A stretch of DNA of 64,000 nucleotides, from the NCBI GenBank assembly GCA_024277815.1, contig JAJRUM010000050.1, positions 97,693 to 161,692 on the forward strand. Reading direction: 5' to 3'. A program made the position numbers and the translations under genes. Source of the DNA: Gammaproteobacteria bacterium. GTDB lineage: Bacteria > Pseudomonadota > Gammaproteobacteria > Xanthomonadales > SZUA-36. This document shows positions 33,388-43,070 of this stretch, piece by piece; position 1 is the stretch's first letter, and each line of letters starts with the position of its first letter. The notes below the pieces were generated by a model, which ran no database searches, was not told the origin of the DNA, and saw only the letters and a list, made by a program, of their open reading frames with translations.

Positions 33388-35312
33388 AAAAGGCCTGCCT
33401 GGCGTTGCTGGCTACCTGCACGCCATTTGGCCAGGCTGCAGTTGCGACAGAACCAGGCTGGACTTACTACGGGGGCAATCAGGGTGGCACACACTATTCT
33501 GAAGCTGCACAAATCACCCAGGGCAACGTTGGCGAACTGGCTGTAGCCTGGGTTTCCCGTAGCGGGGATGTTGCAACTTATGGCGCTGCGATGGAGAACA
33601 GCTCTACACAAAGCACACCCATTCTTCTGCCACCGGATGCCGGTCAATCACTGGTTTACTGCACTCCATTCAACCGCGTTATTGCACTCGACCCGGGCAC
33701 GGGAAAGCAACGCTGGAGTTACGACCCCGAAATTGACAGACGCGGAGAACGGGCCTTTCGCTGCCGGGGGGTCAGCTATGCTGAAGAACAACGGGTTGCA
33801 GCGGGCAGCGCCTGCAGACACCGGATATTTGTCGCCACGCAGGATCGCAGGGTGGTAGCCGTAGACGCGATCAATGGAAAACTCTGTGATGGTTTCGGCG
33901 CGGGCGGCATAGTCAATCTTGAGCCTTCCGCGAACCACGCGCCCGGGGAAGTCAGTAGTTCAGCAGCACCGGTCGTAGCGAACGGCATTATCGTAACCGG
34001 CTCCACGGTAGTTGATTTCGTGCACGCCAAAACTCCGCGCGGGACCGTCAAGGCGCTGGACACCCTGACCGGCAAGTTGCTGTGGGAATTCGACCCATTG
34101 ATGGGCAACGAGGACAGTGGCAGTGCCAATGTCTGGTCACAGATGTCCATCGATGAAGCACATAAACTGGTTTATCTTCCCACCAGTGCACCATCGCCTG
34201 ATTACTATGGGGCGCACCGGCCTGGCAATAACCTCTATGCCAACAGTATCGTTGCGCTGGACCTGGAAAGCGGCGCTGTACGCTGGCACTTTCAGCATGT
34301 GCGCCATGACCTGTGGGATTATGACTCACCCGCCCAGCCTATCCTGTTTAAATGGCGAAAAAATGGGGAAACCGTTCCCGCACTGGTATTGCTGACCAAG
34401 CAGGGCCTGATTTTCGTTTTCAACCGACTGACCGGTGAACCACTCTGGGAAATCACCGAACGACCGGCACCGCCATCGCTGATCGCCGGCGAAGCCAACG
34501 CAGCCACCCAACCAAGACCCATCGCTCCACCACCATTGATTGATGCTTTTCTGATGCCAGAACAAGCCTGGGGCATAGCATCCTGGGAGAAAATGGCCTG
34601 CGCCGATCAAATTGCCAAGCTGAATAACCTGGGCCTGTTCACACCGCTGAGCGAGCACCTGACATTGATGTACCCAGGCAGCCTTGGAGGGCCTAACTGG
34701 GGTGGTGGCGCATTGCTTGGGGGAAGCGGTAAACTATTGGTAAACATCAACAACCTGCCATTTACCGGCAAGCTTATCCGGACCAGCCAGATTGCTGATG
34801 ACAAAAAAATCAAACGAGATCATCCGGGTGCCGGACAGCGCATGCAGGTGACCATGCAGGGAACGCCCTACAGCGTGGAAATCGGTGCCTTACAATCACC
34901 CATGGGCCTGCCCTGCAGCCCCCCACCGTGGGGCAAACTGGTAGCAGTCGACCTGATCAACGGAACCATTGACTGGCAGGTGCCACTGGGTTCTGTACAT
35001 GAAATGGGACCTGTAAAATTGCCGTTTCAGGTCAACTGGGGAACCCCCAATCTCGGTGGTGGAATTGCCACTGCGGGTGGCCTGTTCTTTATCGCAGCCA
35101 CCATGGACCGGCAATTCCGGGCTTTCGATTCAACCAGCGGCGAAGAACTCTGGCGTTACCAGTTGCCTGTTGATGCAACGGCTACACCAATGACCTATTC
35201 CTACGAGGGCCGCCAGTATGTTCTAATTAACGCAGGTGGACATCACATGTTCAAGCGGGGATACGGAGATTTCCTGTACGCCTTCGCATTACCAAGAGGG
35301 TCTGACCAATGA
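33384..35312 (+). CDS. Exported PQQ-dependent dehydrogenase (glucose/alcohol type)
   Basis: A 642-residue quinoprotein with a Sec signal (residues 1-20) and an eight-bladed PQQ propeller. Blades are visible as W-type repeats such as VIALDPGTGKQRWSYDP, VKALDTLTGKLLWEFDP and FRAFDSTSGEELWRYQ. The HVRHDLWDYDSPAQP motif is typical of membrane glucose dehydrogenase-like enzymes; but here there are no N-terminal membrane helices and no haem. It would oxidise a sugar, alcohol or diol in the periplasm and pass electrons to the preceding cytochrome. It overlaps the genes on both sides by 4 bases. Confidence 0.82.
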   Translation: MKKACLALLATCTPFGQAAVATEPGWTYYGGNQGGTHYSEAAQITQGNVGELAVAWVSRSGDVATYGAAMENSSTQSTPILLPPDAGQSLVYCTPFNRVIALDPGTGKQRWSYDPEIDRRGERAFRCRGVSYAEEQRVAAGSACRHRIFVATQDRRVVAVDAINGKLCDGFGAGGIVNLEPSANHAPGEVSSSAAPVVANGIIVTGSTVVDFVHAKTPRGTVKALDTLTGKLLWEFDPLMGNEDSGSANVWSQMSIDEAHKLVYLPTSAPSPDYYGAHRPGNNLYANSIVALDLESGAVRWHFQHVRHDLWDYDSPAQPILFKWRKNGETVPALVLLTKQGLIFVFNRLTGEPLWEITERPAPPSLIAGEANAATQPRPIAPPPLIDAFLMPEQAWGIASWEKMACADQIAKLNNLGLFTPLSEHLTLMYPGSLGGPNWGGGALLGGSGKLLVNINNLPFTGKLIRTSQIADDKKIKRDHPGAGQRMQVTMQGTPYSVEIGALQSPMGLPCSPPPWGKLVAVDLINGTIDWQVPLGSVHEMGPVKLPFQVNWGTPNLGGGIATAGGLFFIAATMDRQFRAFDSTSGEELWRYQLPVDATATPMTYSYEGRQYVLINAGGHHMFKRGYGDFLYAFALPRGSDQ

Positions 35313-36238
35313 ACGCTGACAAGATATATTCAATCATTTTCAGTCTGTCTGTATTCCTTCTGCCCGGCTACGTCCAAAACCTGCAGGCACAGCCCCCACA
35401 GGCACCCGCCACGACCACGTCAGATGCCAATAGCAGCCCTGAGGAAAACTCCAGCCTGGATTTATTTGACAGTGACCCTGAATATACCAAGCAGGGTTGG
35501 GCGCAGCTTTATATCGCTGCCGGATTTATGTACCTCGATGGAGATGGCCGGTTTGCTGCGCGCCTGCCTGACGGCAGGGAGGTGACTATCATTGATTTTG
35601 ATCGTGCCGGGCTGAAAGATACCGATTCTTCATACTGGCTGTCAATTAACTGGCGGTCTGCGAATAACCATTGGGGTGCCTGGTTTGGCTCCTGGCAGTA
35701 TGACGTAACCGGTTCCCGCATATGGGAAGACAGTTTGCCCATTGGTGATACGGTGATACCGGTGGGGGCATCGGTCAAAAGTGATTTTGAGGCTAGCTGG
35801 TATATTCTCGAGGCAACCTATTCATTTTACCGCTCAGAGTTTATCGACACAGGCATCGGATTCGGTTTTCATACGGTTGATATCGACACAACACTTGCCA
35901 CCCGTATTCAGGTCGGAGAGCAGGAGTTGGAAACAATTTCAACCAGCCTCAAGACACTCGCTCCATTGCCCAACATACTGGCATATTTTCATTGGAAGTT
36001 TGCACCACGCTGGAATCTGGCAGCACGCGTGGGCTTCTTTGATCTGAACTACAAGAATTTCAGCGGGCGCATGACCAATGCCCACGCCATGGCAAGCTAC
36101 CAGGCCTCACAGCGATGGGCCCTGGGGCTCGGCTACCAGTTCGTCGACCTCAATCTGGAAGTTGAGAAACAGGACCTTACACAGGTTTATGATATGGCGT
36201 TTTCAGGCCCAATGGCTTTTGCAAGGTTAAGCTTTTGA
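35309..36238 (+). CDS. Predicted outer-membrane beta-barrel protein
   Basis: A 309-residue protein with a signal peptide (about residues 1-28) and a Gln/Pro/Thr/Ser-rich linker, then alternating amphipathic strands and a C-terminal phenylalanine (FARLSF), the BAM recognition pattern of outer-membrane barrels. I recognise no family. Coupled by ATGA to the PQQ dehydrogenase, it could be a porin or uptake channel for that enzyme's substrate. This role is inference from position. Confidence 0.65.
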   Translation: MNADKIYSIIFSLSVFLLPGYVQNLQAQPPQAPATTTSDANSSPEENSSLDLFDSDPEYTKQGWAQLYIAAGFMYLDGDGRFAARLPDGREVTIIDFDRAGLKDTDSSYWLSINWRSANNHWGAWFGSWQYDVTGSRIWEDSLPIGDTVIPVGASVKSDFEASWYILEATYSFYRSEFIDTGIGFGFHTVDIDTTLATRIQVGEQELETISTSLKTLAPLPNILAYFHWKFAPRWNLAARVGFFDLNYKNFSGRMTNAHAMASYQASQRWALGLGYQFVDLNLEVEKQDLTQVYDMAFSGPMAFARLSF

Positions 36239-36332
36239 TTCAGGTCGACGGGCCAAAAAAGAGACGACCTGCAACGGGTAAACCCCCACCAGCAACCGGC
36301 ATATTTTTCACCCCGGCTACAGCGGATAAACA

Positions 36333-38285
36333 TTGAAAAAAACAATACGCATTATCGTTGTGCTGCTGGTTGCCGGCTTTATCGCGAGCACTGAACACCT
36401 TCCAGTACGCGGCTGGTTAACGCAGGAACTGGAGGCGTTTGCGCTCAGGCACGCTGATAAATTGCCATTGGCCACTATTGGTGGTTACCTGTTTGACAAC
36501 CATTGTGCGCAGTGCCATGACAATCCCGAAGTCAAGGCACCTACCCGCGCTGCCTTGTCTTCAATCTCCAAGGAATACCTGATGATTTCCATGGAGTTTG
36601 GCAAGATGCAACCGATGGCTACGCATCTGAGCAAGCGCCAGCGGGGCCTGATCGCCTTCTACCTTGCCGGTGATAATAAGGAACAGTACCAGTGGATTGA
36701 GCAGGTGCAATGTTCTCAACCGGCGGGCCCGGATACCCGCAAATGGGTAACCAACTGGGGGCTGGGGCCTGCGAACCGGCGCTTCGTCGACAACCCGCAC
36801 GCGGGCATCAACGCTGATAATGTTGCTGGCTTGAAACTGGCTTGGAGCTTTGCTTTTCCGCTGGTGACTGACATGCGCTCTCAACCGGTCATCATTGGCG
36901 ACACCATGTATATTGGTGACAAAGCAGGAAAACTATTCGCCCTGGACCGACTCAATGGATGTGTGCGCAAGCACCGGGACATCCTCACCGGCTTGCGCTC
37001 GGCCATTACGCTGGCTGAAATGCCTGATGGCAGGAAATTACTGGTATTTGCCAATTCATTGGCGACAGTATTTGCAGTAGACCCCGACAGCCTCGATATT
37101 ATCTGGCAGCGGCGCGTCAATATTTCTGATTATTCTGTTGTGACCGGATCGATCAGCTACCATGACGGCCGCCTGTTCGTGCCGATCTCCTCCTACGAGG
37201 TCGCCGCCGCTGGCAGCCCAACCCACGAATGTTGTACATCGCATGGCGCAATGATCGCGCTGGATGCAGCCAGTGGTGATGAACTCTGGAGTTGGCACAG
37301 CACTCCGGATGCCAGGCTGCAAAAAACGACCGCAGATGGTGCCCGGCATTTTGGCCCCGCTGGAGCTTCGGTGTGGACAACACCCACCATTGACAGCCAA
37401 CGCCAGCGCATTTATTTCGGCACTGGCCAGAACTACTCCCCGCCCGCAACCGATACCAGTGATGCCATCATTGCGCTGGATATGCAAACCGGCTCGCTGG
37501 TGTGGAAATTCCAGGCCATTGAGGGTGACGTCTGGAACGCCGCCTGCCTCAGAGGCGGACCCAGCTGTCCGGAGAATGCCGGAGAAGACTTCGATTTTGG
37601 TGCCTCAGTTATTATCGCCGACCTGGAAGATGGCCGGCAGATGCTGCTGGCCGGACAGAAGTCAGGTGAGATTTTTGCGCTGGATCCCGACCCAGAAGGT
37701 GCTGAGGGTAAGCTGCTTTGGCGACACCGCATTAGCCAGGGCACCTCCAACGGTGGCATCCATTGGGGTATGGCGCTGGCCGGCAACAGCCTGTTTATAC
37801 CCGTATCTGACCCTGAACGGGATACTCCCGGTTACACACCCAGGCCCGGCCTGACCGCATTGGATATACATTACGGCACTGTCCTCTGGCACCGGCCGAT
37901 TACCCGTGGCTGTGACTATGACGACACGCTCAAACCACTGGTCGGGCTGGAAAACAATCGCAGCACAAGCCGGCAGGACACTGACCGGCAATACCAGTGC
38001 TCTTATTTCTACGGCCTGTCTGCCGCAATCACGGCCACGCCTGAACTAGTATTCAGTGCGGGCCTGGACGGCAAGATACGCGCCTTTCGTAGCGACAATG
38101 GTGTGGTTCTGTGGCAAGCAGAAACTGCTGTTCCGTTTACTGCCATCAACGGAGTTACCGGTCACGGCGGAGCCATTGATGTGGCCGGCCAGGTGGTGGC
38201 CGGTGGCTGGCTCTATGTTTTATCCGGTTACAGCATGTTTGGCCAATTGCCCGGCAATGTACTGCTGGCTTACAAGGTCGAGTAG
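36333..38285 (+). CDS. PQQ quinohaemoprotein dehydrogenase, polyvinyl-alcohol-dehydrogenase-like
   Basis: A 650-residue exported enzyme with an N-terminal cytochrome c domain (CAQCH near residue 58) and a PQQ propeller (AGKLFALDRLNGCV, AMIALDAASGDELWSW, AIIALDMQTGSLVWKF). A vicinal cysteine pair, CCTSHG, lies near residue 288, like the CCT-x-x-G of PVA dehydrogenases. The start is a TTG at 36333, preceded by AGCGGA at a suitable distance; no ATG fits. Electron flow would run from PQQ to haem to another cytochrome. It lies 94 bases after the outer-membrane protein gene. The true substrate need not be PVA; secondary alcohols of other polymers or terpenoids are possible. Confidence 0.8.
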   Translation: MKKTIRIIVVLLVAGFIASTEHLPVRGWLTQELEAFALRHADKLPLATIGGYLFDNHCAQCHDNPEVKAPTRAALSSISKEYLMISMEFGKMQPMATHLSKRQRGLIAFYLAGDNKEQYQWIEQVQCSQPAGPDTRKWVTNWGLGPANRRFVDNPHAGINADNVAGLKLAWSFAFPLVTDMRSQPVIIGDTMYIGDKAGKLFALDRLNGCVRKHRDILTGLRSAITLAEMPDGRKLLVFANSLATVFAVDPDSLDIIWQRRVNISDYSVVTGSISYHDGRLFVPISSYEVAAAGSPTHECCTSHGAMIALDAASGDELWSWHSTPDARLQKTTADGARHFGPAGASVWTTPTIDSQRQRIYFGTGQNYSPPATDTSDAIIALDMQTGSLVWKFQAIEGDVWNAACLRGGPSCPENAGEDFDFGASVIIADLEDGRQMLLAGQKSGEIFALDPDPEGAEGKLLWRHRISQGTSNGGIHWGMALAGNSLFIPVSDPERDTPGYTPRPGLTALDIHYGTVLWHRPITRGCDYDDTLKPLVGLENNRSTSRQDTDRQYQCSYFYGLSAAITATPELVFSAGLDGKIRAFRSDNGVVLWQAETAVPFTAINGVTGHGGAIDVAGQVVAGGWLYVLSGYSMFGQLPGNVLLAYKVE

Positions 38286-38292
38286 CCCGGAG

Positions 38293-38880
38293 TCAGCTGT
38301 GCTTCCCGGCCTCCCAACCACCCTCTCCAATGGTTCGTGCGGCCACGTCGGCCGGGTAATCCTCCAGGCCGGTGGCCATGGTATCGTTCCAGCGGTTCAG
38401 GTAGCCAAACAGCGCAATGGTAGCAACCAGTTCAACGATCTGGCCTTCGTCAAAATGCCTTGCCAACTCGTCGAAATCTTCCTGCGTTGCCTGGTTGGGA
38501 AGCAACGAAGCATTGACCGCGAGTCGCAGGGCAGCACGCTCTGCGTCACTGAACAGGTCGCTTTCCTGAAACGCCCAGACCGCAGCGATCTTTTTATCCG
38601 AAGCCTGATAAATGGAAGCAAGATTCGCCATATGGGCCTGGCAGTAACGACACCCGGCAGCCTGGCTGGCAATCAGACTGACCAGCATCTTGAGCTCTTC
38701 ATCCACCGTTCCCTCATACAGCACTACTTTGTTCAGTTGCATGAAGGCCGCCGCGATGGCCGGCCGCCGCGACATGGTCAGAATGCTGTTGGGAATAAAC
38801 CCTCTGGTGTTCTCATAGTGTTCAAAGCGTTCCTTGAACTCCGGGACCGCTTCCCGTGGCAAAGGTGGAAGATGTGGCAT
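38293..38880 (-). CDS. Carboxymuconolactone decarboxylase/AhpD-like peroxidase-related protein
   Basis: A 195-residue all-helical protein. The redox/active motif CRYCQAH (C-x-x-C-x-x-H) lies near residue 78, flanked by AAFMQLNKVVLYEGTVDEELKMLVSLIASQAAG, the pattern of AhpD/uncharacterised peroxidase-related enzymes. Such proteins reduce peroxides through the CxxC pair. It is convergent with the PVADH-like gene with 7 bases between stops. Whether it protects the oxidative island is unknown. Confidence 0.8.
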   Translation of the reverse strand: MPHLPPLPREAVPEFKERFEHYENTRGFIPNSILTMSRRPAIAAAFMQLNKVVLYEGTVDEELKMLVSLIASQAAGCRYCQAHMANLASIYQASDKKIAAVWAFQESDLFSDAERAALRLAVNASLLPNQATQEDFDELARHFDEGQIVELVATIALFGYLNRWNDTMATGLEDYPADVAARTIGEGGWEAGKHS

Positions 38881-39123
38881 GGCTATCCTCGATGATTATT
38901 AGATAATTTATCTGCTTGATCTGTTCACCCATATGAATCAACAGCAGGGGGGTTCGGGCTCGAGCCGTCCAGGAAATATGTCTTGTTGGCCGGATCTTGT
39001 GAAACAGACTTCAGCGCTTCCAGGGATTGTCCTCCCATTGAAAGTTATATTAACCTCAGAAATCCAAAATCTAAACCCCGCAAGGCTATATGCGATATGC
39101 TTCTGCCGGTTAAGGAGGCAAAA

Positions 39124-39684
39124 ATGAACGGCAATCTTGCGCTGGCCACCATCAGGCGTTATGCCCTGGTCACCATATTCTCTTTTGTTGCGGCCATTCC
39201 CGCTAATGAGGCTCTGGCTTCTGATGCGGTTGAAAACAGCGGCGACATCATTCGCTTGTTGATACCATCCATAGCTTTCGGCACAACCATCTATCTACAC
39301 GACAAGCAAGGGCGAAGACAGTTTTACAAGTCCTTTTTTACCAACCTTGCAACCACCTACGCTTTGAAAAATATTGTCGACAAAGAAAGACCAAACGGCA
39401 AAAGCCAGTCATTCCCTTCCGGGCATACCTCGGTGGCGTTTCAGGGCGCAGCTTTCATTCACAAACGCTATGGCCTGAAATACGCCATACCCGCCTATCT
39501 GGGAGCTTCATTTGTTGGCTACAGCAGGGTGGAATCTGATAACCACTATGTCGAAGATGTCATCGCCGGAGCGGCCATCGGCATCGCCAGTAGTTACATT
39601 TTCACTAAACCGTATAAAGGACTTGAAGTGACGCCGGTCGCTGGCAATGGTGTCTATGGCGTGAGCATCAGCAAAAGCTGGTAG
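39124..39684 (+). CDS. PAP2-superfamily phosphatase, membrane or periplasmic
   Basis: A 186-residue protein with the three PAP2 motifs: K-x6-R-P as KNIVDKERP, the PSGH motif as SFPSGHTSV, and SR-x5-H-x3-D as SRVESDNHYVEDV. It removes phosphate from lipid or polyprenyl phosphates. A signal-like hydrophobic stretch covers residues 8-32 (ending EALA-S). The start is decided by an almost perfect ribosome site (TAAGGAGG, 39112-39119) before the ATG at 39124; an in-frame ATG at 38983 lacks one. The 240-base upstream gap shows no other gene. Confidence 0.85.
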   Translation: MNGNLALATIRRYALVTIFSFVAAIPANEALASDAVENSGDIIRLLIPSIAFGTTIYLHDKQGRRQFYKSFFTNLATTYALKNIVDKERPNGKSQSFPSGHTSVAFQGAAFIHKRYGLKYAIPAYLGASFVGYSRVESDNHYVEDVIAGAAIGIASSYIFTKPYKGLEVTPVAGNGVYGVSISKSW

Positions 39685-39718
39685 CGTTTACCATGCGGAA
39701 CAGGTCGCAGCGGCCTGA

Positions 39719-41893
39719 CTACTTCAACACATCGAAAATATAGCTGTATTTGACAATCACTTCACGGCCCCTGGGCGGCGCGCCGCTGCTACGGTCGTCA
39801 ATCTCGTTGAGTACGAGAAAGAACCCGGTGTTGGCGGACCGCAGCCAGGAAAACCTGAGGTTGGTACCAAAGATGTCGCTGTCGTCACTGTATTGAATGA
39901 GCGCCTGCACAAGAATCTTCGGGGTAAATGAGTAGGCCAGTCGCAAACGACTGAGCATGACTGAAAATGCTCCGCCGGGAAGTTTAAAATCACTATAGAC
40001 AACCGACAAACCTGACGTGAATTTCTCACCAATCCGGTAATTGATACCGGAAGAGATGCTGTAACGCTCACCACCAAATTTGCCGCCAATCGTAGTCCGC
40101 GCGATAAAAGACAAAGGTGCAGAGCGATCGGTGGTAAAAAAGAACTGCCCCTCGGAGTGATCGTAAGTCCCAGGCTGGACGGTAACCCCATCTACAATGT
40201 CGAATGGCTGCTTGATACCATCACGCGTGATATTGAACCCGGTGTGAAATTCATAGCCGTTCTTCCACTCCCAGTGCGTATCCATATGCAGAAATCCGGT
40301 TTCCTGGAAACCATCAAAATCCCAATACCCCCGGTAGCTGACATGTGGTCGGATCTCATGCAGGCCCAGCAGGTCAGCGGGACGTATACGCCGCAAGACA
40401 AAAATGGAAGCCTTGCGGTAATCTCTGCGGGTCAAAAAACCAACTTCCGGATTAAAGTTACCTGCGACCTCGGAATACTCCAGGCCATGCCGCCATTTTT
40501 CCGAATCATAATTGGCTTTCAGTGAATATGCATAGTCATCCCCCTCCAGTCCCGGCGTATCCGTCAGCGCCGCCCAGGCCTGCAAAATCGTGTTTTCACC
40601 GATCCCCAGGCGACCATCAATACCATAGGTACGGTTATTGTCATCGGGTTTCGCAACCAGATATGACCCATCACCGCTACGGTCAATAAAGATGGCGCCG
40701 ATTGAGGAGCGATTGGCCAATTCCTGATTAACCCTGAACACCGTGAACTGATTACCCGGCGCGATGTTCTCTACATCATCAGAGGACATGTATAGAAAAC
40801 CAACGTTGGTGTTGCTACCCATTTTCCCCGAGACACGCACACCGCCGTCGATAGGGATCACCTCACCGCTGCTACCGATGCCAATACGGCGACTAAAGAA
40901 CAGCTCTACCTCGCGGTTATTGCCCACCTTGAACTGGCCGGCGTTCTCAAGAAAGAAGGGGCGTTTTTCCGGAAAGAACAAATTGAAGCGGTCAAGGTTG
41001 ACCTGCTGTTCATCGGCTTCCACCTGGGCAAAGTCGGTGTTGTAGGTTGCATCCATCGTCAAACTCGGTGTCAGTGAATACTTGATATCGAAACCAAACT
41101 CCTGGTCAGACTCCGTACCTTCCAGTCCGCCGCCTTGCTGACCCCTGACCAGAACGTAGGGAGTGATTTTCAGGTTGCGCTGTGCCGGCGGGACGATGCC
41201 CTCCACGGTACCCGCTTCGGACACGCGGTTCAGGTTGCGCTGTCGTGTTAACGGTGCCCAGTAGGCCACTTCGTTATTTCGGCGGATATTTCTCTGGAAA
41301 TTGATACCCCAAACCTGCTTTTCACCCTTGCCGTAGCGCAAGGTCTTGAAGGGTATCTTCATTTCAGCGCTCCAGCCAATTTCAGATATCCGAGCCTGCA
41401 CGCTCCAGCTTGCATCCCAATTCAGGTTAAAACCACCGCTGAGACCTTCCTTGACAACCTGGGCATCGTATTCAAGTCCGGCAGGGTTGGTGCCGAATAT
41501 ATAGCCATTCTGCTTATCCAGCAGGCCATCAATAATGACACGGAAGCTATCAGTCTGGTCCAGCCCTGAATCCCGTCGGCTGTCGGTAACAATGATGCCA
41601 TCAGGATTGTCGTCATAAGCCACCAGGCCGATGTACAAGGCATCATCCAGAAAGCCAATAAAGACCTCCGTACGCTGTGTCGCTGCAGTTCCTTCATCCG
41701 GTCGAACCTGCCAGAAGCCACTGGCAGGAACCAGCCCCTGCCAGGCCGGGTCACCAAGTACTTCTCCATCTATTGCGGGGGCACTTCGCAACTCAGAAGC
41801 CTGCATCACCGGGCGTTCCGCTGGTGGGGTCTGGGCACCCAGGCTGTTCACGCAGCACACCATGAACACCAACATAGCCAGCCACTGCTTCAT
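39719..41893 (-). CDS. DUF5916 protein with N-terminal CBM9-like domain
   Basis: A 724-residue exported protein: signal peptide (residues 1-20, LAMLVFMVCCVNSLGAQ), a carbohydrate-binding-module-9-like domain (roughly 30-220; ALYIGLVAYDDNPDGI and WSAEMKIPFKTLRYG) and a DUF5916 beta-barrel (from about 240; FDIKYSLTPSLTMDATYNTDFAQVEADEQQVNLDRF...PEKRPFFLENA). This is the usual layout of the family, thought to be outer-membrane. The start overlaps the VWA gene stop by 4 bases, which is unusual and ties it to the MoxR-VWA pair. Confidence 0.85.
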   Translation of the reverse strand: MKQWLAMLVFMVCCVNSLGAQTPPAERPVMQASELRSAPAIDGEVLGDPAWQGLVPASGFWQVRPDEGTAATQRTEVFIGFLDDALYIGLVAYDDNPDGIIVTDSRRDSGLDQTDSFRVIIDGLLDKQNGYIFGTNPAGLEYDAQVVKEGLSGGFNLNWDASWSVQARISEIGWSAEMKIPFKTLRYGKGEKQVWGINFQRNIRRNNEVAYWAPLTRQRNLNRVSEAGTVEGIVPPAQRNLKITPYVLVRGQQGGGLEGTESDQEFGFDIKYSLTPSLTMDATYNTDFAQVEADEQQVNLDRFNLFFPEKRPFFLENAGQFKVGNNREVELFFSRRIGIGSSGEVIPIDGGVRVSGKMGSNTNVGFLYMSSDDVENIAPGNQFTVFRVNQELANRSSIGAIFIDRSGDGSYLVAKPDDNNRTYGIDGRLGIGENTILQAWAALTDTPGLEGDDYAYSLKANYDSEKWRHGLEYSEVAGNFNPEVGFLTRRDYRKASIFVLRRIRPADLLGLHEIRPHVSYRGYWDFDGFQETGFLHMDTHWEWKNGYEFHTGFNITRDGIKQPFDIVDGVTVQPGTYDHSEGQFFFTTDRSAPLSFIARTTIGGKFGGERYSISSGINYRIGEKFTSGLSVVYSDFKLPGGAFSVMLSRLRLAYSFTPKILVQALIQYSDDSDIFGTNLRFSWLRSANTGFFLVLNEIDDRSSGAPPRGREVIVKYSYIFDVLK

Positions 41894-43065
41894 GACAACG
41901 CCCGCATCCCCTGTTCGAGGCCACTGACCGTCAACGGGTACATCCGTTGCTCCATTAACTGCGACAGCATCTGGATGGAGGGTGTGTACTCCCAGCGTTG
42001 GGTAGGCTCAGGGTTCAGCCAGATAGCCTTGGGATAGGTATCCAGCAGGCGTTTCATCCAGCTTGCACCCGATTCTTCGTTCCAGTGCTCAACACTGCCG
42101 CCGGGGTACTCAATTTCATAGGGGCTCATGGTGGCATCCCCCACCAGGATCAGCTTGTAGTCCGCTGAGTACTTATGCATCAGGTCCATGGTTGGCATCC
42201 TGACACTGTGACGCCGCTTGTTATCCTTCCACACACCTTCGTACACACAGTTGTGAAAATAAAAATACTCGAGATGCTTGAACTCGGAACTGGCTGCAGA
42301 AAATAATTCTTCACAGACCCGTACGTGGTCGTCCATGGAGCCGCCAATATCCAGGAACAACAGCACCTTGGTCGCGTTATGCCGCTCCGGAACCATTTTG
42401 ATATCCAACATACCGGCATTTTTTGCAGTCGATTCAATCGTATCGGGCAGGTCCAACTCTTCCGCCGCGCCCTCACGGGCAAAGCGACGCAGTCGCCGCA
42501 GCGCCACCTTCAAATTACGTGTGCCCAACTCCAGCGAATCATCAAGGTTGCGAAATTCACGCTTGTCCCAGACCTTTACGGCCTTGCGGTGGCGTGAGCC
42601 CTCCTGTCCGATGCGGATACCCTCCGGGTTATAGCCGTAAGCCCCAAAAGGCGAAGTGCCACCCGTGCCAATCCATTTGCCGCCACCCTGGTGGCGCTCG
42701 TCCTGCTCCTCAAGACGCTTTTTAAGCGTCTCCATCAGCTTGTCCCAGCCACCAAGTGCCTCTATCTGTGCTTTTTCTTCCTCACTCAGACCCAGTTCCA
42801 TCTGCTTGCGCAACCACTCCTCCGGAATATCAGCCCCATCCGGGCCGAACAGGTTCTGAACCCCTTTGAAGTGAGCAGAAAATACCCGGTCGAAACGATC
42901 GTACAGCGATTCATCCTTGACCAGGCAGGCACGTGACAGGTAGTAGAACTGCTCAATATCGAAACGGATCACCCGTTTTTTCAGCAATTCCAACAGCGTC
43001 AGAAACTCGGTGATCGAAACCTTCAGACCCCCCTGTCGCAGCAAAAAGAAAAAACCGACCAACAT
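41890..43065 (-). CDS. VWA-domain CoxE-like protein
   Basis: A 391-residue protein with a C-terminal von Willebrand A domain. The MIDAS motif reads LLFLDIGGSMDDHV, DxGxS where canonical is DxSxS, which is common in this CoxE-like group. It lies 5 bases after the MoxR ATPase, its usual partner; such pairs remodel or insert metal cofactors in partner proteins. Here the third partner is the DUF5916 protein. Sequences such as WIGTGGTSPFGAYGYNPEGIRIG are characteristic of the family. Confidence 0.85.
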   Translation of the reverse strand: MLVGFFFLLRQGGLKVSITEFLTLLELLKKRVIRFDIEQFYYLSRACLVKDESLYDRFDRVFSAHFKGVQNLFGPDGADIPEEWLRKQMELGLSEEEKAQIEALGGWDKLMETLKKRLEEQDERHQGGGKWIGTGGTSPFGAYGYNPEGIRIGQEGSRHRKAVKVWDKREFRNLDDSLELGTRNLKVALRRLRRFAREGAAEELDLPDTIESTAKNAGMLDIKMVPERHNATKVLLFLDIGGSMDDHVRVCEELFSAASSEFKHLEYFYFHNCVYEGVWKDNKRRHSVRMPTMDLMHKYSADYKLILVGDATMSPYEIEYPGGSVEHWNEESGASWMKRLLDTYPKAIWLNPEPTQRWEYTPSIQMLSQLMEQRMYPLTVSGLEQGMRALS

Positions 43066-43070
43066 GGCTA

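Noticed and set aside
38056..38895. 279-codon open frame on the plus strand over the end of the PVADH-like gene and the AhpD-like gene
   Set aside because: Both covered genes have clear family motifs; this frame is low-complexity and unmatched.
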